Assembly (NCBI GenBank): GCA_043826085.1
Contig: JBDRQW010000084.1
Location: forward strand, 1 to 17,971
Direction of reading: 5' to 3'
DNA: 17,971 nt
Origin: CAXBYZ01 sp043826085
GTDB lineage: Bacteria > Patescibacteriota > Microgenomatia > UBA1400 > CG1-02-47-37
This document shows positions 1 through 7,667 of this stretch, one piece after another. The notes under the pieces were generated by a model, which worked only from the letters and a program-made list of their open reading frames with translations, had not been told where the DNA came from and did not search any database. Each line of letters opens with the position of its first letter. Positions within the stretch are counted from its first letter, which is position 1. The translations under genes were made by a program, and so were the position numbers.

Positions 1-515
1 CCATAAGCGACGGTGATTTTATCTCTTGGAATATTGGCTTTAATTAATTTTTGTTTGGTTGATTGACTTAAAGCAATAACTTGATCCCATTTTAATTTTA
101 AGCTGATTTTTTCTAAAGTTAAGCCAAACAGACCGACAAAAAATCCAAATTTAAACCAGTCCTTTCCTAAAACATCCGGAAACCAAGCGATAGTTGGTTT
201 TCGTTTAAACTTTCCTACCAAAAATGCTGGGATATAGGTGGTGGCGTTTGAACCTTCGATAAGATCAAAGTCTGTTTTAATGGCTTTAAAAAAAGAAGTA
301 ATCATGTAACTTAGGCGAGAGAAAATTGAAAAGGGAGTGGCGGCTATTTTTTTAGAGGTAGAGTAAATGACTTTAACTTTAAAATCTTTTTTGGCAATTT
401 GGCTTAGATAATAAGTACGAGCTTCAACTCCGCCTGTGAATACCAGTTTTTTATCTTGAGGGAAAAACTCAGTTAAAAAAAGGAGCTTTTGATTATTTTT
501 TAGATTTGGATTCAT
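1..515 (-). CDS. GT4-family glycosyltransferase, N-terminal part (3' end outside window)
   Basis: This is the N-terminal acceptor domain of a GT-B fold glycosyltransferase that probably adds a sugar from a nucleotide donor to a lipid-linked or surface glycan at the cytoplasmic membrane face. About 171 residues are visible. After a short polar start comes the first beta strand (LLFLTEFFPQ, about residues 11-20), then the glycine-rich acceptor loop FTGGVEART (26-34), EGSNATTYIP (88-96), IAWFPDVLG (109-117), and a VIALSQSTKQKLIKA stretch (147-160) that is typical of the end of the GT4 N-domain. The donor-binding C-domain and its E-x7-E motif lie beyond the left edge. The ATG at 515 lies inside the end of the DUF2304 gene (23-base overlap), with no clear Shine-Dalgarno upstream, so it is probably translationally coupled. 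It is the last visible gene of the minus-strand operon. The family is clear; the substrate is unknown. Confidence 0.85.
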   Translation of the reverse strand, partial: MNPNLKNNQKLLFLTEFFPQDKKLVFTGGVEARTYYLSQIAKKDFKVKVIYSTSKKIAATPFSIFSRLSYMITSFFKAIKTDFDLIEGSNATTYIPAFLVGKFKRKPTIAWFPDVLGKDWFKFGFFVGLFGLTLEKISLKLKWDQVIALSQSTKQKLIKANIPRDKITVAY

Positions 516-837
516 CTTTTAGGGCCAGATCTCGAATTAGTTTGGTTAAATCATGTCTTTGGTTTTCAAGCATAACATTAGTTCTAAAAATTAAATAAAA
601 TAAAAGTAAGATTGAAGCATAGATAACTGCGTCTGTGCCTCGACCGATACCTAGTTTTTGGGCTATTAAAGTGGTTAACTCAGGCTTGATAACACCAATA
701 ATTGCCAAGACAAAAACAGTGAACCAAAAACTAAAGCTTTTTATAGTTAAGGCGCCATCTTTTAATCTTAAAATAACTCTGGTGGCGGCAAAGACTAAAA
801 AAATGCTTAAAACGATCTGAATAGGTAGTAAATTCAT
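493..837 (-). CDS. DUF2304-family small membrane protein
   Basis: A 114-residue integral membrane protein with about three hydrophobic segments (roughly residues 3-23, 35-51 and 69-86) and a charged C-terminal tail ending in a lysine/serine cluster. The motif GIGRGTDA (63-70) between the second and third segments is characteristic of DUF2304 (PF10066), whose biochemical function is unknown. Members are commonly found beside dolichol-phosphate-mannose-synthase-like GT2 enzymes, as here: the GT2 gene ends one base upstream. From that pairing I infer a membrane partner or anchor for the soluble GT2. It overlaps the following GT4 gene by 23 bases. Confidence 0.88.
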   Translation of the reverse strand: MNLLPIQIVLSIFLVFAATRVILRLKDGALTIKSFSFWFTVFVLAIIGVIKPELTTLIAQKLGIGRGTDAVIYASILLLFYLIFRTNVMLENQRHDLTKLIRDLALKDESKSKK

Positions 838-838
838 A

Positions 839-1528
839 TTATCTGAATAATCTTAACAAAAGCTTGAAGATAATAGCAAATGCATTTGAAGGTTTTTGAC
901 CTTTTTTTACAGAATAGTCGGTGTAGATTACTTTAATGGGAACATCAATATACTTGAGTTGGTGTTTTTTGATTTGCAAGAAAAGTTCATTTGAAACTTC
1001 CATGCGTTCGGTTTTAAGTTCGATTTTATTAATGGCTTTTTTACTAAAGCCTCTAAAACCAGATAAAGAATCAGTGCTATAAACACCAAACAAAACCTTG
1101 GTGATGAGGTTGCTAATTTGATTAAATACTTTTCGGTATAAAGGCATGGGGTTGTTTGATTCAAGCATTCGACTACCAATCACGATGTCAGCTTTATTGT
1201 TTAATAAGGGTTCAAGAATAGTTTTAATATCATTAGGATCGTGCTGGCCATCACTATCCATGGTAATAGCAAAGTCGGCTTGATCAAGTTTTGCGTACTG
1301 TAAACCAGTGCTGATAGAGGCTCCCAGGCCACGGTTGAGCCGGTGAGTAAGAAGTGTAGTTTTAGATTTTTTTACAATGCTTGCGGTTGAATCGGTTGAA
1401 CCGTCGTTAATTACGATTATCTTGGTTTTGACCGGAAGCTTTTTAACCGTGGCCTCAAGATCAGTTAAGACTTGGCCAATAACAGGACCTTCGTTAAAAG
1501 TCGGTAGGATTAGTATTAATTTTTTCAT
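839..1528 (-). CDS. DPM1-like GT2 polyprenyl-phosphate glycosyltransferase
   Basis: A 229-residue GT-A fold enzyme that probably transfers a hexose from a nucleotide donor to polyprenyl phosphate, making the lipid-linked donor used by GT-C enzymes. Visible motifs are ILPTFNE (7-13), the nucleotide-binding VINDGSTDST (39-48), NRGLGASISTGL (65-76), the metal-binding DSDGQHDP (91-98) and VIGSRML (116-122), followed by SLSGFRGFS, as in the DPM1/DPG synthase group. No long C-terminal membrane anchor is present; the adjacent DUF2304 protein may serve that role (inference). Its ATG overlaps the epimerase stop by four bases (ATGA), so the genes are coupled. It is a paralogue of the GT2 at 6987-7667. 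Confidence 0.9.
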   Translation of the reverse strand: MKKLILILPTFNEGPVIGQVLTDLEATVKKLPVKTKIIVINDGSTDSTASIVKKSKTTLLTHRLNRGLGASISTGLQYAKLDQADFAITMDSDGQHDPNDIKTILEPLLNNKADIVIGSRMLESNNPMPLYRKVFNQISNLITKVLFGVYSTDSLSGFRGFSKKAINKIELKTERMEVSNELFLQIKKHQLKYIDVPIKVIYTDYSVKKGQKPSNAFAIIFKLLLRLFR

Positions 1529-2424
1529 TTTAGACTATTAATAATTTCTGTTAAGCCCTGGACTAGACTAATTTTTGGCTGCCAGTTTAATATTTTCTTG
1601 GCTAGTTTGAAATCAAAAAGACTTCTTTCTATTTCAATAGGGCGCTTGGGTTTATTAATAATGTTTACTGGCTTGTCGAGCAGTTTAGCTATAGTTTTTA
1701 GTAAATCTAAAATGGAGATTTTGGTGTTTGAGCCAATGTTTAGAGTAGTATTGGTTGGTTTATCAAGACTTTTAACTAAGGCGTCAACCACATCGGAAAC
1801 ATAAACAAAATCTCTGGTTTGATGACCGTCTCCATAGATAAATGGTTTTTGATTACTTAATAATTGTTTGATAAAAATTGCCACTACCCCACCCTCGCTA
1901 GAACTATTTTGTCCAGGGCCATATACGTTTGCAAAGCGGAAAATAGTGGTTTTAAAGTGATCTTGAAATAACTTAAGGTGAAGTTCGCTGGTGAGTTTGG
2001 AAATTCCGTAAGAAGAGATGGGTTTAGTGGGATGGGTTTCGGTAATGGGAAAAGTTTTACTGTCACCGTAGACTGCGGCCGAAGAAGTGAAAATAAAGTG
2101 TTTAACTTGATTGTTTTTGGCGGCATTAAGTAGGTTGTAAGTACCAATAACATTGCTGGTTAGAGTTTTTGAAGCTAAACTTGAAACACTATTTTCTGCG
2201 GCTAGATGGAAAATAACTTCCGGTTTTATTGATTTGATAAGGTTATTTAATTTTGGATCCTGTATTTTAAATTTAATAAACTTAACTTTTTTGGAGAGGT
2301 TGTTTTTTTTACTGGCAGATAAGTCATCAATAATAGAAACTTGGTGATTTAAGCTGACCAATCTATTAACCAGGTGTTGCCCAATAAAACCGGTGCCACC
2401 GGTGACTAGAACTTTTTTTTTCAT
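1525..2424 (-). CDS. NAD-dependent nucleotide-sugar epimerase (extended SDR, GalE-like)
   Basis: A 299-residue extended short-chain dehydrogenase/reductase (PF01370 type) that probably interconverts UDP-hexoses or UDP-HexNAcs in the cytoplasm. The NAD-binding glycine motif GGTGFIG is at residues 9-15, an acidic IIDD after the second strand at 31-34, and HLAAE at 73-77. The catalytic set is complete, with SSAAVYG (114-120) and Y139-x3-K143 (YGISK). FRFANVYGPGQ (162-172) and the C-terminal RPIEIERSLFDFKLAKK stretch are typical of UDP-glucose/UDP-GlcNAc 4-epimerase relatives. It is slightly shorter than classical GalE (about 330-340 residues). Exact substrate cannot be assigned. The gene overlaps both neighbours by four bases, which places nucleotide-sugar supply inside the glycosyltransferase operon. 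Codons 2-4 form a run of nine A residues. Confidence 0.92.
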   Translation of the reverse strand: MKKKVLVTGGTGFIGQHLVNRLVSLNHQVSIIDDLSASKKNNLSKKVKFIKFKIQDPKLNNLIKSIKPEVIFHLAAENSVSSLASKTLTSNVIGTYNLLNAAKNNQVKHFIFTSSAAVYGDSKTFPITETHPTKPISSYGISKLTSELHLKLFQDHFKTTIFRFANVYGPGQNSSSEGGVVAIFIKQLLSNQKPFIYGDGHQTRDFVYVSDVVDALVKSLDKPTNTTLNIGSNTKISILDLLKTIAKLLDKPVNIINKPKRPIEIERSLFDFKLAKKILNWQPKISLVQGLTEIINSLK

Positions 2425-3524
2425 GATAGCCAGTACCCCCGACTAAATCTTAAAAAAGCCCAAGTAAGTAAAATTGTAGAAATAGTAAGTAAAATTGTCT
2501 TTAAGACTTTGTTTTTTATGTTACCGAGTAAATAAAATATTGGGAAACCGGTAAGTAAAAATCGAGGCATGGAGAGAAAAGAGCCGGTTAGAGTGGGTAG
2601 AAAGAAGGTTGGAATGATAAATAGTAGGTAGCTGGTTCTTAGTTTTTTTACTAGAGCGTAAATAATCAAGCCTAAAAAGATAACGGATAAGCCAAACTCA
2701 AAAACTAAAACCGGGTAGATGTCATTTTGAGGGCTAACTGAGACAAACATTTTTAAGTACCGCCAAACGACTTGATAAATCATAATCAACTTATCAACTT
2801 GCCTACCGGCACCAAAGTTTGGCTGACTGCTGACAAAGATCATTAAGTCTCCAAAACGACGTTGTAGGAAATTAAGATATAAAAGCAGGCCCGAAGAGGA
2901 AAGACCAATGATGCTTAGATAAAACAGCCAGGTCTTAGTTTCTTTTTTTTGCCAGTATTCCCAGAGAATGGCCGGGAGGAGAAAAATACCTACAAATCTT
3001 GTAGCTGAAGCTAGGCCGGCAATTAGGGCGGCTAGTAAAAAGTTTTTTTTACGAGCCAGATAAAAACTTAAGACTACTAAGAATAAAAATAAAGCTTCTG
3101 TGTAAACAGAAAATAGAAAAAAGCTAGTAGGAAAGAGGAGTAAAAAAGCTAGAGACCAATTAATGGTAATTTTCCCAAAATCTATACGGCCCAGTTTCAC
3201 AAAAAAGTAAATAAAACCAAAAACAGCCAGGTGAGAGATAATTAATCCGGATATTAAGCCGTTGTGAGTAATGTAATTTAAAAAGCGCATTAAAATTGGA
3301 TATAGCGGGAAAAAGGCTTGAGTAAAGGCTTCTTTGTAGCCAAATTGAGCTAGTTTAATATAATGAGCGCCATCAAAATTTCCCCAGAGCCAAAGCCAAT
3401 TAGGGCCTAGTTTGGCTAAAACGGTTTCCCAATAAGGAAAACTTGGCTTAAAAGTAATTAGCTTTAAACCCAATAAGGCCAAAGCTTGTAAATAAACTCG
3501 AAGAATAATTAAGTAAAAGATCAT
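2421..3524 (-). CDS. PIG-V-like GT-C mannosyltransferase
   Basis: A 367-residue polytopic membrane protein with roughly eight to ten hydrophobic segments. The first extracytoplasmic loop carries NFDGAHYIKLAQFGY (49-63) followed by FFPLYP (71-76), the signature arrangement of the PIG-V/GT76 family (PF04188), in which the acidic residue of the W/F-D-G-x-H-Y motif is the probable catalytic site. Such enzymes take mannose or a related sugar from a polyprenyl-phosphate donor on the outer face of the membrane, which fits the DPM1-like GT2 genes in the same operon. It overlaps the gene before by four bases (3521-3524) and the gene after by four (2421-2424). No Shine-Dalgarno is visible. The acceptor is unknown. 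Confidence 0.85.
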   Translation of the reverse strand: MIFYLIILRVYLQALALLGLKLITFKPSFPYWETVLAKLGPNWLWLWGNFDGAHYIKLAQFGYKEAFTQAFFPLYPILMRFLNYITHNGLISGLIISHLAVFGFIYFFVKLGRIDFGKITINWSLAFLLLFPTSFFLFSVYTEALFLFLVVLSFYLARKKNFLLAALIAGLASATRFVGIFLLPAILWEYWQKKETKTWLFYLSIIGLSSSGLLLYLNFLQRRFGDLMIFVSSQPNFGAGRQVDKLIMIYQVVWRYLKMFVSVSPQNDIYPVLVFEFGLSVIFLGLIIYALVKKLRTSYLLFIIPTFFLPTLTGSFLSMPRFLLTGFPIFYLLGNIKNKVLKTILLTISTILLTWAFLRFSRGYWLS

Positions 3525-5203
3525 GATTTTTTGAAAAGTTTTTTAGATTTTAAAACCATAAGAAGGATTGCTAAGCTTAATAAAGAGATGGTATCACCTA
3601 TAATCCGAGGCCTGGTGTTTTCGGTAAAACGAGAAATTATGGTATGTTTACCGGCTGGAACCTTAAAGGTGATTAAACCAGGGTACTCGTTTTTTTGATA
3701 ATCAATATCTGCTTTAACCCCATCAACTTTAACTTCCCAACCCGGAAAGTACATGGTTCGCTCTAGAACTTGGGTATCTTGGGCGGCATCAATTTTATAA
3801 ACATGTTTTTGAGTTATCCAAGTAATTTCCTGAAAAGTACTGACACCCTGAAGGCCATTCATGTGACCAATATCCAAAAAGATATTATGATTTTCATTAA
3901 ACCAAATCGGAGTATTGGCGCCCATGATTGAAGTATTGAAGGGATATTCAAAGTAAAAATGATCGTCGTGGTTAAACCAGCCAAAAGGTTTAACTAAAAC
4001 GGTAATGTAAATAAGGCTGATGATAACTAAAATCCAGGCGAGTTTTGGTTTAAGACTAGCTAACAAGCCAGCTAAGCCGGCTGAAGCTAGGGTAGCAAAA
4101 GTAAGTAATCTCCAAGGGAATTGGACGTAGTTGACGAGGGGCAAAAGCTTCCAGATGCCAATAGAAGCCGGGGTAAGGAAAAAAACAGAAGTGATAAATA
4201 GTAAACTAAAAAAGAGCTTTAAGTGATTATTCTTTTTTGACTTTGATTTTTTATACTCAAGCAAGATAAAGCCAATAGCTAATATACTAATTATCCAGTG
4301 GACCGGTCCAATTTGAAAGCTCATTTGATCGTCGGGACCTTTGTATGAATAACCACTGCCCCAAGGAGAGTAAATTAATTGCTTAAAAGTGGGGAAGTGA
4401 TCCAAGTACTCGGTGTTCATTTGATCAAGTTGATCAATATTAGTGTATTTTTTCTCTAGCAGAGCCGGTGTCCAGAAAAACTGAGTTAAACCAAAGGCTA
4501 TAAGAAAAGAGATAATAATGGGAGAGAATTTTTTTAAAGTAAATTTTTTCTGACTTAAACTGGTAAAGATAGAGAAAAGAATTAAAACGGGAGTAGAAAA
4601 GAAAAAGATAATGTTATGAGTAATAGAGAAAAAAGCTAAGCCCATGGTGGCGATAATAAAATTTAACCGATTTAGCTTAGTAATCAGTTTATCTATAGCC
4701 CAAAGCATTAAGGGTAGTAAGCCCAGAGAAACAACTTCACCAATACTACAGCGGACTAAAATGTCCAGCATTTGATAGGGGGCGGATAAATAAACTAAGG
4801 CTGATACCAAGCCAACTGATTTTGAAAATTTCTTCTTAAAGAGCAGATACCAGAATAAACCGCCAACAAAAAAAGACAAAAAGATAACAAACTTAAGACC
4901 GGTTTCAAAGTCTGCCCCTAAGGTAGTGGCAATTAAGCCAACAGTAAATGGAGTGTAGTAATTAAAGTTAAAAACCGGGTAACCAAATTTGTACTCTAGA
5001 TTTGGAGCCCAACGAATGGGAAAGTGATGGTCTCTGACGGCTAAATAAAAATTGGCAAAACGGGCTAAATAAAGCTGGCCGTCATGGGTTTCCGGAAAAC
5101 CAGGTTTAACGAACCACCTTAATAAAAAAAGGCTGACACAGAGAATCAGGATCACTGGCCAGTTATTTTTGACTAGTTTAAATAACTTTTTTATAAACAT
5201 CAT
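3521..5203 (-). CDS. PTPS-related (PF10131-like) membrane protein, GT-C/YfhO-like
   Basis: A 560-residue membrane protein with an N-terminal anchor (about residues 15-31), a loop beginning ETHDGQLYLARFANF (38-52) and then YKFGYPVFNFNYYTPF (71-86), about ten further transmembrane segments, and a C-terminal extracytoplasmic beta-rich domain containing MYFPGWEV. This order matches the family named '6-pyruvoyl-tetrahydropterin synthase related' (PF10131). Despite the name it is a membrane family related to YfhO and GT-C proteins, not a pterin enzyme. A lipid-linked sugar transfer role is inferred from fold and context. It is a paralogue of the product of 9186-10862, with the same D-x3-H/Y-x-AR loop, QFPWR and YFPGW landmarks. 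Tandem ATG codons occur at 5203 and 5200; neither has a clear Shine-Dalgarno. It overlaps the GT4 gene by 26 bases. Confidence 0.8.
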   Translation of the reverse strand: MMFIKKLFKLVKNNWPVILILCVSLFLLRWFVKPGFPETHDGQLYLARFANFYLAVRDHHFPIRWAPNLEYKFGYPVFNFNYYTPFTVGLIATTLGADFETGLKFVIFLSFFVGGLFWYLLFKKKFSKSVGLVSALVYLSAPYQMLDILVRCSIGEVVSLGLLPLMLWAIDKLITKLNRLNFIIATMGLAFFSITHNIIFFFSTPVLILFSIFTSLSQKKFTLKKFSPIIISFLIAFGLTQFFWTPALLEKKYTNIDQLDQMNTEYLDHFPTFKQLIYSPWGSGYSYKGPDDQMSFQIGPVHWIISILAIGFILLEYKKSKSKKNNHLKLFFSLLFITSVFFLTPASIGIWKLLPLVNYVQFPWRLLTFATLASAGLAGLLASLKPKLAWILVIISLIYITVLVKPFGWFNHDDHFYFEYPFNTSIMGANTPIWFNENHNIFLDIGHMNGLQGVSTFQEITWITQKHVYKIDAAQDTQVLERTMYFPGWEVKVDGVKADIDYQKNEYPGLITFKVPAGKHTIISRFTENTRPRIIGDTISLLSLAILLMVLKSKKLFKKS

Positions 5204-6227
5204 AGGTTTGTCTAATAGTTTTATCCCAAGTAAATTTTTCTACTTGGTTTAATCCTAACTTAGATAATTTTTCCCGTAAAGCCGGTTGAGTCCAAATATC
5301 TTTTAAGGCTTTTTTGAGTTCTTTTTGGTTGGTTGGATTAATGAGGATAGCGGCTTTGCCGCTGATTTCTGCAGTTGAAGTGAATTTTGAAGTGATAACG
5401 GGACAGCTACAACTAAAAGCTTCAAGAATCGGTAAACCAAAACCTTCTGCTTTTGAAGGATAAGCAAAAACAGTAGCTAAATTGTAAATAGTAACTAGGT
5501 CATGAGTGGGCAGATAACCAAGCCTTATGATTGTCTTTGAGTTTGCTTTAACTAATTGTTGAAATTTTACTAGATCGTGATTTTCGGGGTGATCTTGATC
5601 AAAGTCATCGGATAGGGCTTTTTTACCGACTATAACCAAGGGATATTTTAGATCAATACAAGTCTGAGTTAGTAAAGGAATGTTTTTATTCCAATTAAAA
5701 TCACCAACATATAAAACAAACTTGTCTGGCAAATTATATTGTTTTTTTAGGTTATTTAATCTAATTTGATCATTTAAAGTGGTAAATTCTTTATCTGCGG
5801 CTAAATAAATAACATGAATTTTTTGATTACTGATGTTTGTATGTTTTTGAATGCTCTTTTTTGATGCATTTGAGTCAGTGATAATGGCCCTAGCTTTTTT
5901 AAGCCATTTTTTTTGAAGATACCAAGCTAGTTTTCCTTTTATTCCTAAAGGAAAGTGTTTTGGATAATCTAAGGGGATTAGATCGTGAACGGTCACTACA
6001 AAGGGAGTGTTTGGTATTTGTTGAGGAAATTTGAATAAAGTAAAGCCAGGATAATGAATTAGGTCTAGTTTTTTTGAAGATTTATTAGTTAACTCGACTA
6101 CTTCAAAAGGGTCCGTCCTTAAAGGACGGACCCTTTTGGTTAGGGATTGATGAAGTTTTTGAGCGTAAAAGCCAATACCGCGGCCTTTATGGATTTTGGC
6201 TGAATCAAGATCAAGAGCGATGCGCAT
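5178..6227 (-). CDS. GT4-family glycosyltransferase carrying an in-frame palindrome insertion
   Basis: A 349-residue retaining GT-B glycosyltransferase, cytoplasmic or membrane-peripheral. The N-domain has MRIALDL, the glycine loop GRGIGFY (15-21), DLIHYPGFT (55-63), VVTVHDLIP (77-85) and ITDSNASKKSI (116-126). The C-domain has LYVGDFNWNKN (172-182), VIVGKK (198-203), RLGYLP (235-240) and the donor-binding E-x7-E in EGFGLPILE (E261 and E269). Length and motifs indicate an intact enzyme. Residues 31-41 (KRVRPLRTDPF) are encoded by a perfect DNA palindrome at 6104-6139, in the variable region between the first helix and the next strand, where homologues differ most. A good Shine-Dalgarno (GGGAG) lies at 6235-6239. 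The gene overlaps the upstream GT2 by 17 bases. Substrate unknown. Confidence 0.92.
   Translation of the reverse strand: MRIALDLDSAKIHKGRGIGFYAQKLHQSLTKRVRPLRTDPFEVVELTNKSSKKLDLIHYPGFTLFKFPQQIPNTPFVVTVHDLIPLDYPKHFPLGIKGKLAWYLQKKWLKKARAIITDSNASKKSIQKHTNISNQKIHVIYLAADKEFTTLNDQIRLNNLKKQYNLPDKFVLYVGDFNWNKNIPLLTQTCIDLKYPLVIVGKKALSDDFDQDHPENHDLVKFQQLVKANSKTIIRLGYLPTHDLVTIYNLATVFAYPSKAEGFGLPILEAFSCSCPVITSKFTSTAEISGKAAILINPTNQKELKKALKDIWTQPALREKLSKLGLNQVEKFTWDKTIRQTYDVYKKVI
6104..6139. repeat. Perfect palindromic repeat element, copy 1 (inside GT4 gene)
   Basis: A 35-base inverted repeat at 6104-6138 with 17-base arms around one unpaired A at 6121; the arm core is AAAAGGGTCCGTCCTT. Position 6139 is also shared with copy 2, giving 36 identical bases without mismatch. 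The sequence is GC-rich in its core within an AT-rich gene. Read on the minus strand, the insertion is in frame and encodes residues 30-42 of the GT4 enzyme without a stop. No target-site duplication is obvious in the flanks. Confidence 0.9.
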
Positions 6228-6987
6228 GGTTTTTCTCCCATAATTTAAAGTAGATAACCGGAAATCGAAGTGAAGACATTAAAGAGAAAATAAAACCGGG
6301 TAAACCATCGACAAAGCCTTTGTGTCTAAAGTATGTAGAGAAAAACCAGATAATCGGTTTAATGAGTAAATAGTTTACTCCTGTGAAAACTCCAGGCTTA
6401 ATTTTTGCTTTAAATAGAAGGTTTGCATCCAAACTAGTATATCGATTAAATCTTGATATATAGCGTTTAAAGTTGGGATCCGAGTAATGTAAAAGATCGT
6501 TGTTTAAGTGACCAACTGAGCCATTGATCTTAATCTGTTCGTGAACAGACTCACATGGAAAGTGTCCTTTGCCTTTTTTAAATAAACGAATTACATTGTC
6601 CGGATATTGGCCGCCTTTGGTTAAAAATCTAGTTAAAAACCAGTTTTTACGAGGAAGATAATATCCTGTTTTAGATTTTGGGCTAGAGATGGTTTTTAGA
6701 ATTTCGTTTTTTAGATTCTGACTGACGTGCTCATCTGCATCAAGTTGAAGGATCCAATCACCTTTGGCTTTATCTACAGCCATTTGTTTGTTAAGGTGGA
6801 AAATTGGTTTATTGGTGGTTTTATAGACTTTGGCGCCTAAACTAGTGGCAATGTCTCTAGTTTTGTCAGTGGAACTACCATCAACGATTATAATTTCATC
6901 CGCCAGTTGGCGGACTGATTCCAGACAGCTTTTAATATTGTCTTGTTCGTTAAAGGTGGCTAGAACCACTGAAAGTTTTTGTTTCAT
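6211..6987 (-). CDS. WaaE-like GT2 glycosyltransferase
   Basis: A 258-residue GT-A enzyme with SVVLATFNEQ (6-15), IIIVDGSSTDKT (32-43), the metal-binding LDADEHVS (82-89), then PDNVIRLFKK and the ESVHEQI segment. This arrangement resembles the WaaE/KdtX group, which adds glucose to lipopolysaccharide core. A general surface-glycan glucosyltransferase role is plausible, though the substrate cannot be fixed and no LPS pathway is visible here. Hydrophobic stretches near residues 205-220 and 230-250 suggest membrane association. Its ATG shares one base with the upstream stop (TAATG), and its TGA stop at 6211 lies inside the GT4 gene, so TGA functions as a stop here. Confidence 0.87.
   Translation of the reverse strand: MKQKLSVVLATFNEQDNIKSCLESVRQLADEIIIVDGSSTDKTRDIATSLGAKVYKTTNKPIFHLNKQMAVDKAKGDWILQLDADEHVSQNLKNEILKTISSPKSKTGYYLPRKNWFLTRFLTKGGQYPDNVIRLFKKGKGHFPCESVHEQIKINGSVGHLNNDLLHYSDPNFKRYISRFNRYTSLDANLLFKAKIKPGVFTGVNYLLIKPIIWFFSTYFRHKGFVDGLPGFIFSLMSSLRFPVIYFKLWEKNHAHRS
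6235..6239 (-). promoter_or_regulatory. Shine-Dalgarno of the GT4 gene
   Basis: Read on the minus strand, GGGAG stands seven bases before the ATG at 6227. It is one of the few convincing ribosome binding sites in the window, and it supports the chosen start although that start lies inside the preceding GT2 gene. Confidence 0.6.
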
Positions 6988-7667
6988 TAGTTAAATAGTC
7001 TATATTTAATGATCAAGAAAAAGGCTTTAATGCCGTCTTTCCAGGTAATTTTTTTACCCTCGTGAAATTCACGACCGGCATAAGAGATGGGTACTTCGTA
7101 AATTCTGGTGTCAGATTTTAAAATCTTGGCGGTAACTTCCGGTTCGAAACCAAAGCGATTTTGTTTTAAGTTAAAGGATTTTAGTAATTTGGTGGGAATT
7201 AATTTATAACAAACTTCCATATCTGACAAAGTGGTGTTAAAAAGCAGATTAGTCATGAATGATAAAAACTTATTGCCCATTTGGTGCCAAAAGAGCATGT
7301 TTTTGTGAGGGCCTAAAAACCGAGAGCCATAAACTACTTGAGCTTTTTTGGTTAAGATTGGTTCAAGAAGAGACGGAATGTCTTGGGGGTCGTACTCGAG
7401 GTCTGCGTCTTGAACCAAAACATAGTCGCCGGTGGCTTTTTTTAAGCCGGCTTTAATAGCAGCCCCCTTACCTTGATTTGAAGGTAAGTTAATCAAGAGA
7501 ATGCCTTTAATTTGATTTAGTTTGGTTTTAGTTTTGTCGGTTGAACCGTCATTAACTACGATTATCTGTTTGATGGTTTTTGGTAATTTAACATTTTTAA
7601 CCCGCTTTATAATTTCAGATACAAACTTTTCCTCGTTATAGACTGGGATAATTATGGATAGTTTCAT
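6987..7667 (-). CDS. DPM1-like GT2 glycosyltransferase, first gene of operon
   Basis: A 226-residue GT-A enzyme beginning MKLSIIIPVYNEE, with VVNDGSTDKT (37-46), NQGKGAAIKAGL (64-75), DADLEYDP (87-94) as the metal-binding site, VYGSRFLG (112-119), SDMEVCYK and a C-terminal VPISYAGREFHEGKKI typical of polyprenyl-phosphate mannose/glucose synthases. It probably makes a lipid-linked sugar donor on the cytoplasmic face. It is the first gene of the minus operon. Its start codon lies six bases after a TATAAT box on the same strand, so the transcript may be leaderless. Only 23 bases separate its ATG from the ATG of the divergent operon. Confidence 0.92.
   Translation of the reverse strand: MKLSIIIPVYNEEKFVSEIIKRVKNVKLPKTIKQIIVVNDGSTDKTKTKLNQIKGILLINLPSNQGKGAAIKAGLKKATGDYVLVQDADLEYDPQDIPSLLEPILTKKAQVVYGSRFLGPHKNMLFWHQMGNKFLSFMTNLLFNTTLSDMEVCYKLIPTKLLKSFNLKQNRFGFEPEVTAKILKSDTRIYEVPISYAGREFHEGKKITWKDGIKAFFLIIKYRLFN

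Noticed and set aside
1598..2347. Plus-strand and alternative-frame ORFs of 60-90 codons inside the epimerase gene
   Set aside because: They lie opposite or across a well-supported epimerase frame and show no family motif; the same holds for similar short ORFs at 635-820, 928-1179, 7259-7456, 8074-8325 and 15716-15904.
2413..2421. Nine-A run (minus strand) at codons 2-4 of the epimerase as a phase-variation slippage site
   Set aside because: Lysine-rich starts with AAA codons are expected at this GC content, and the gene is intact; no other sign of phase variation.
4299..4310. 12-base palindrome TGGACCGGTCCA
   Set aside because: Single occurrence, short, and encodes an ordinary stretch of the PTPS-related protein; probably chance.
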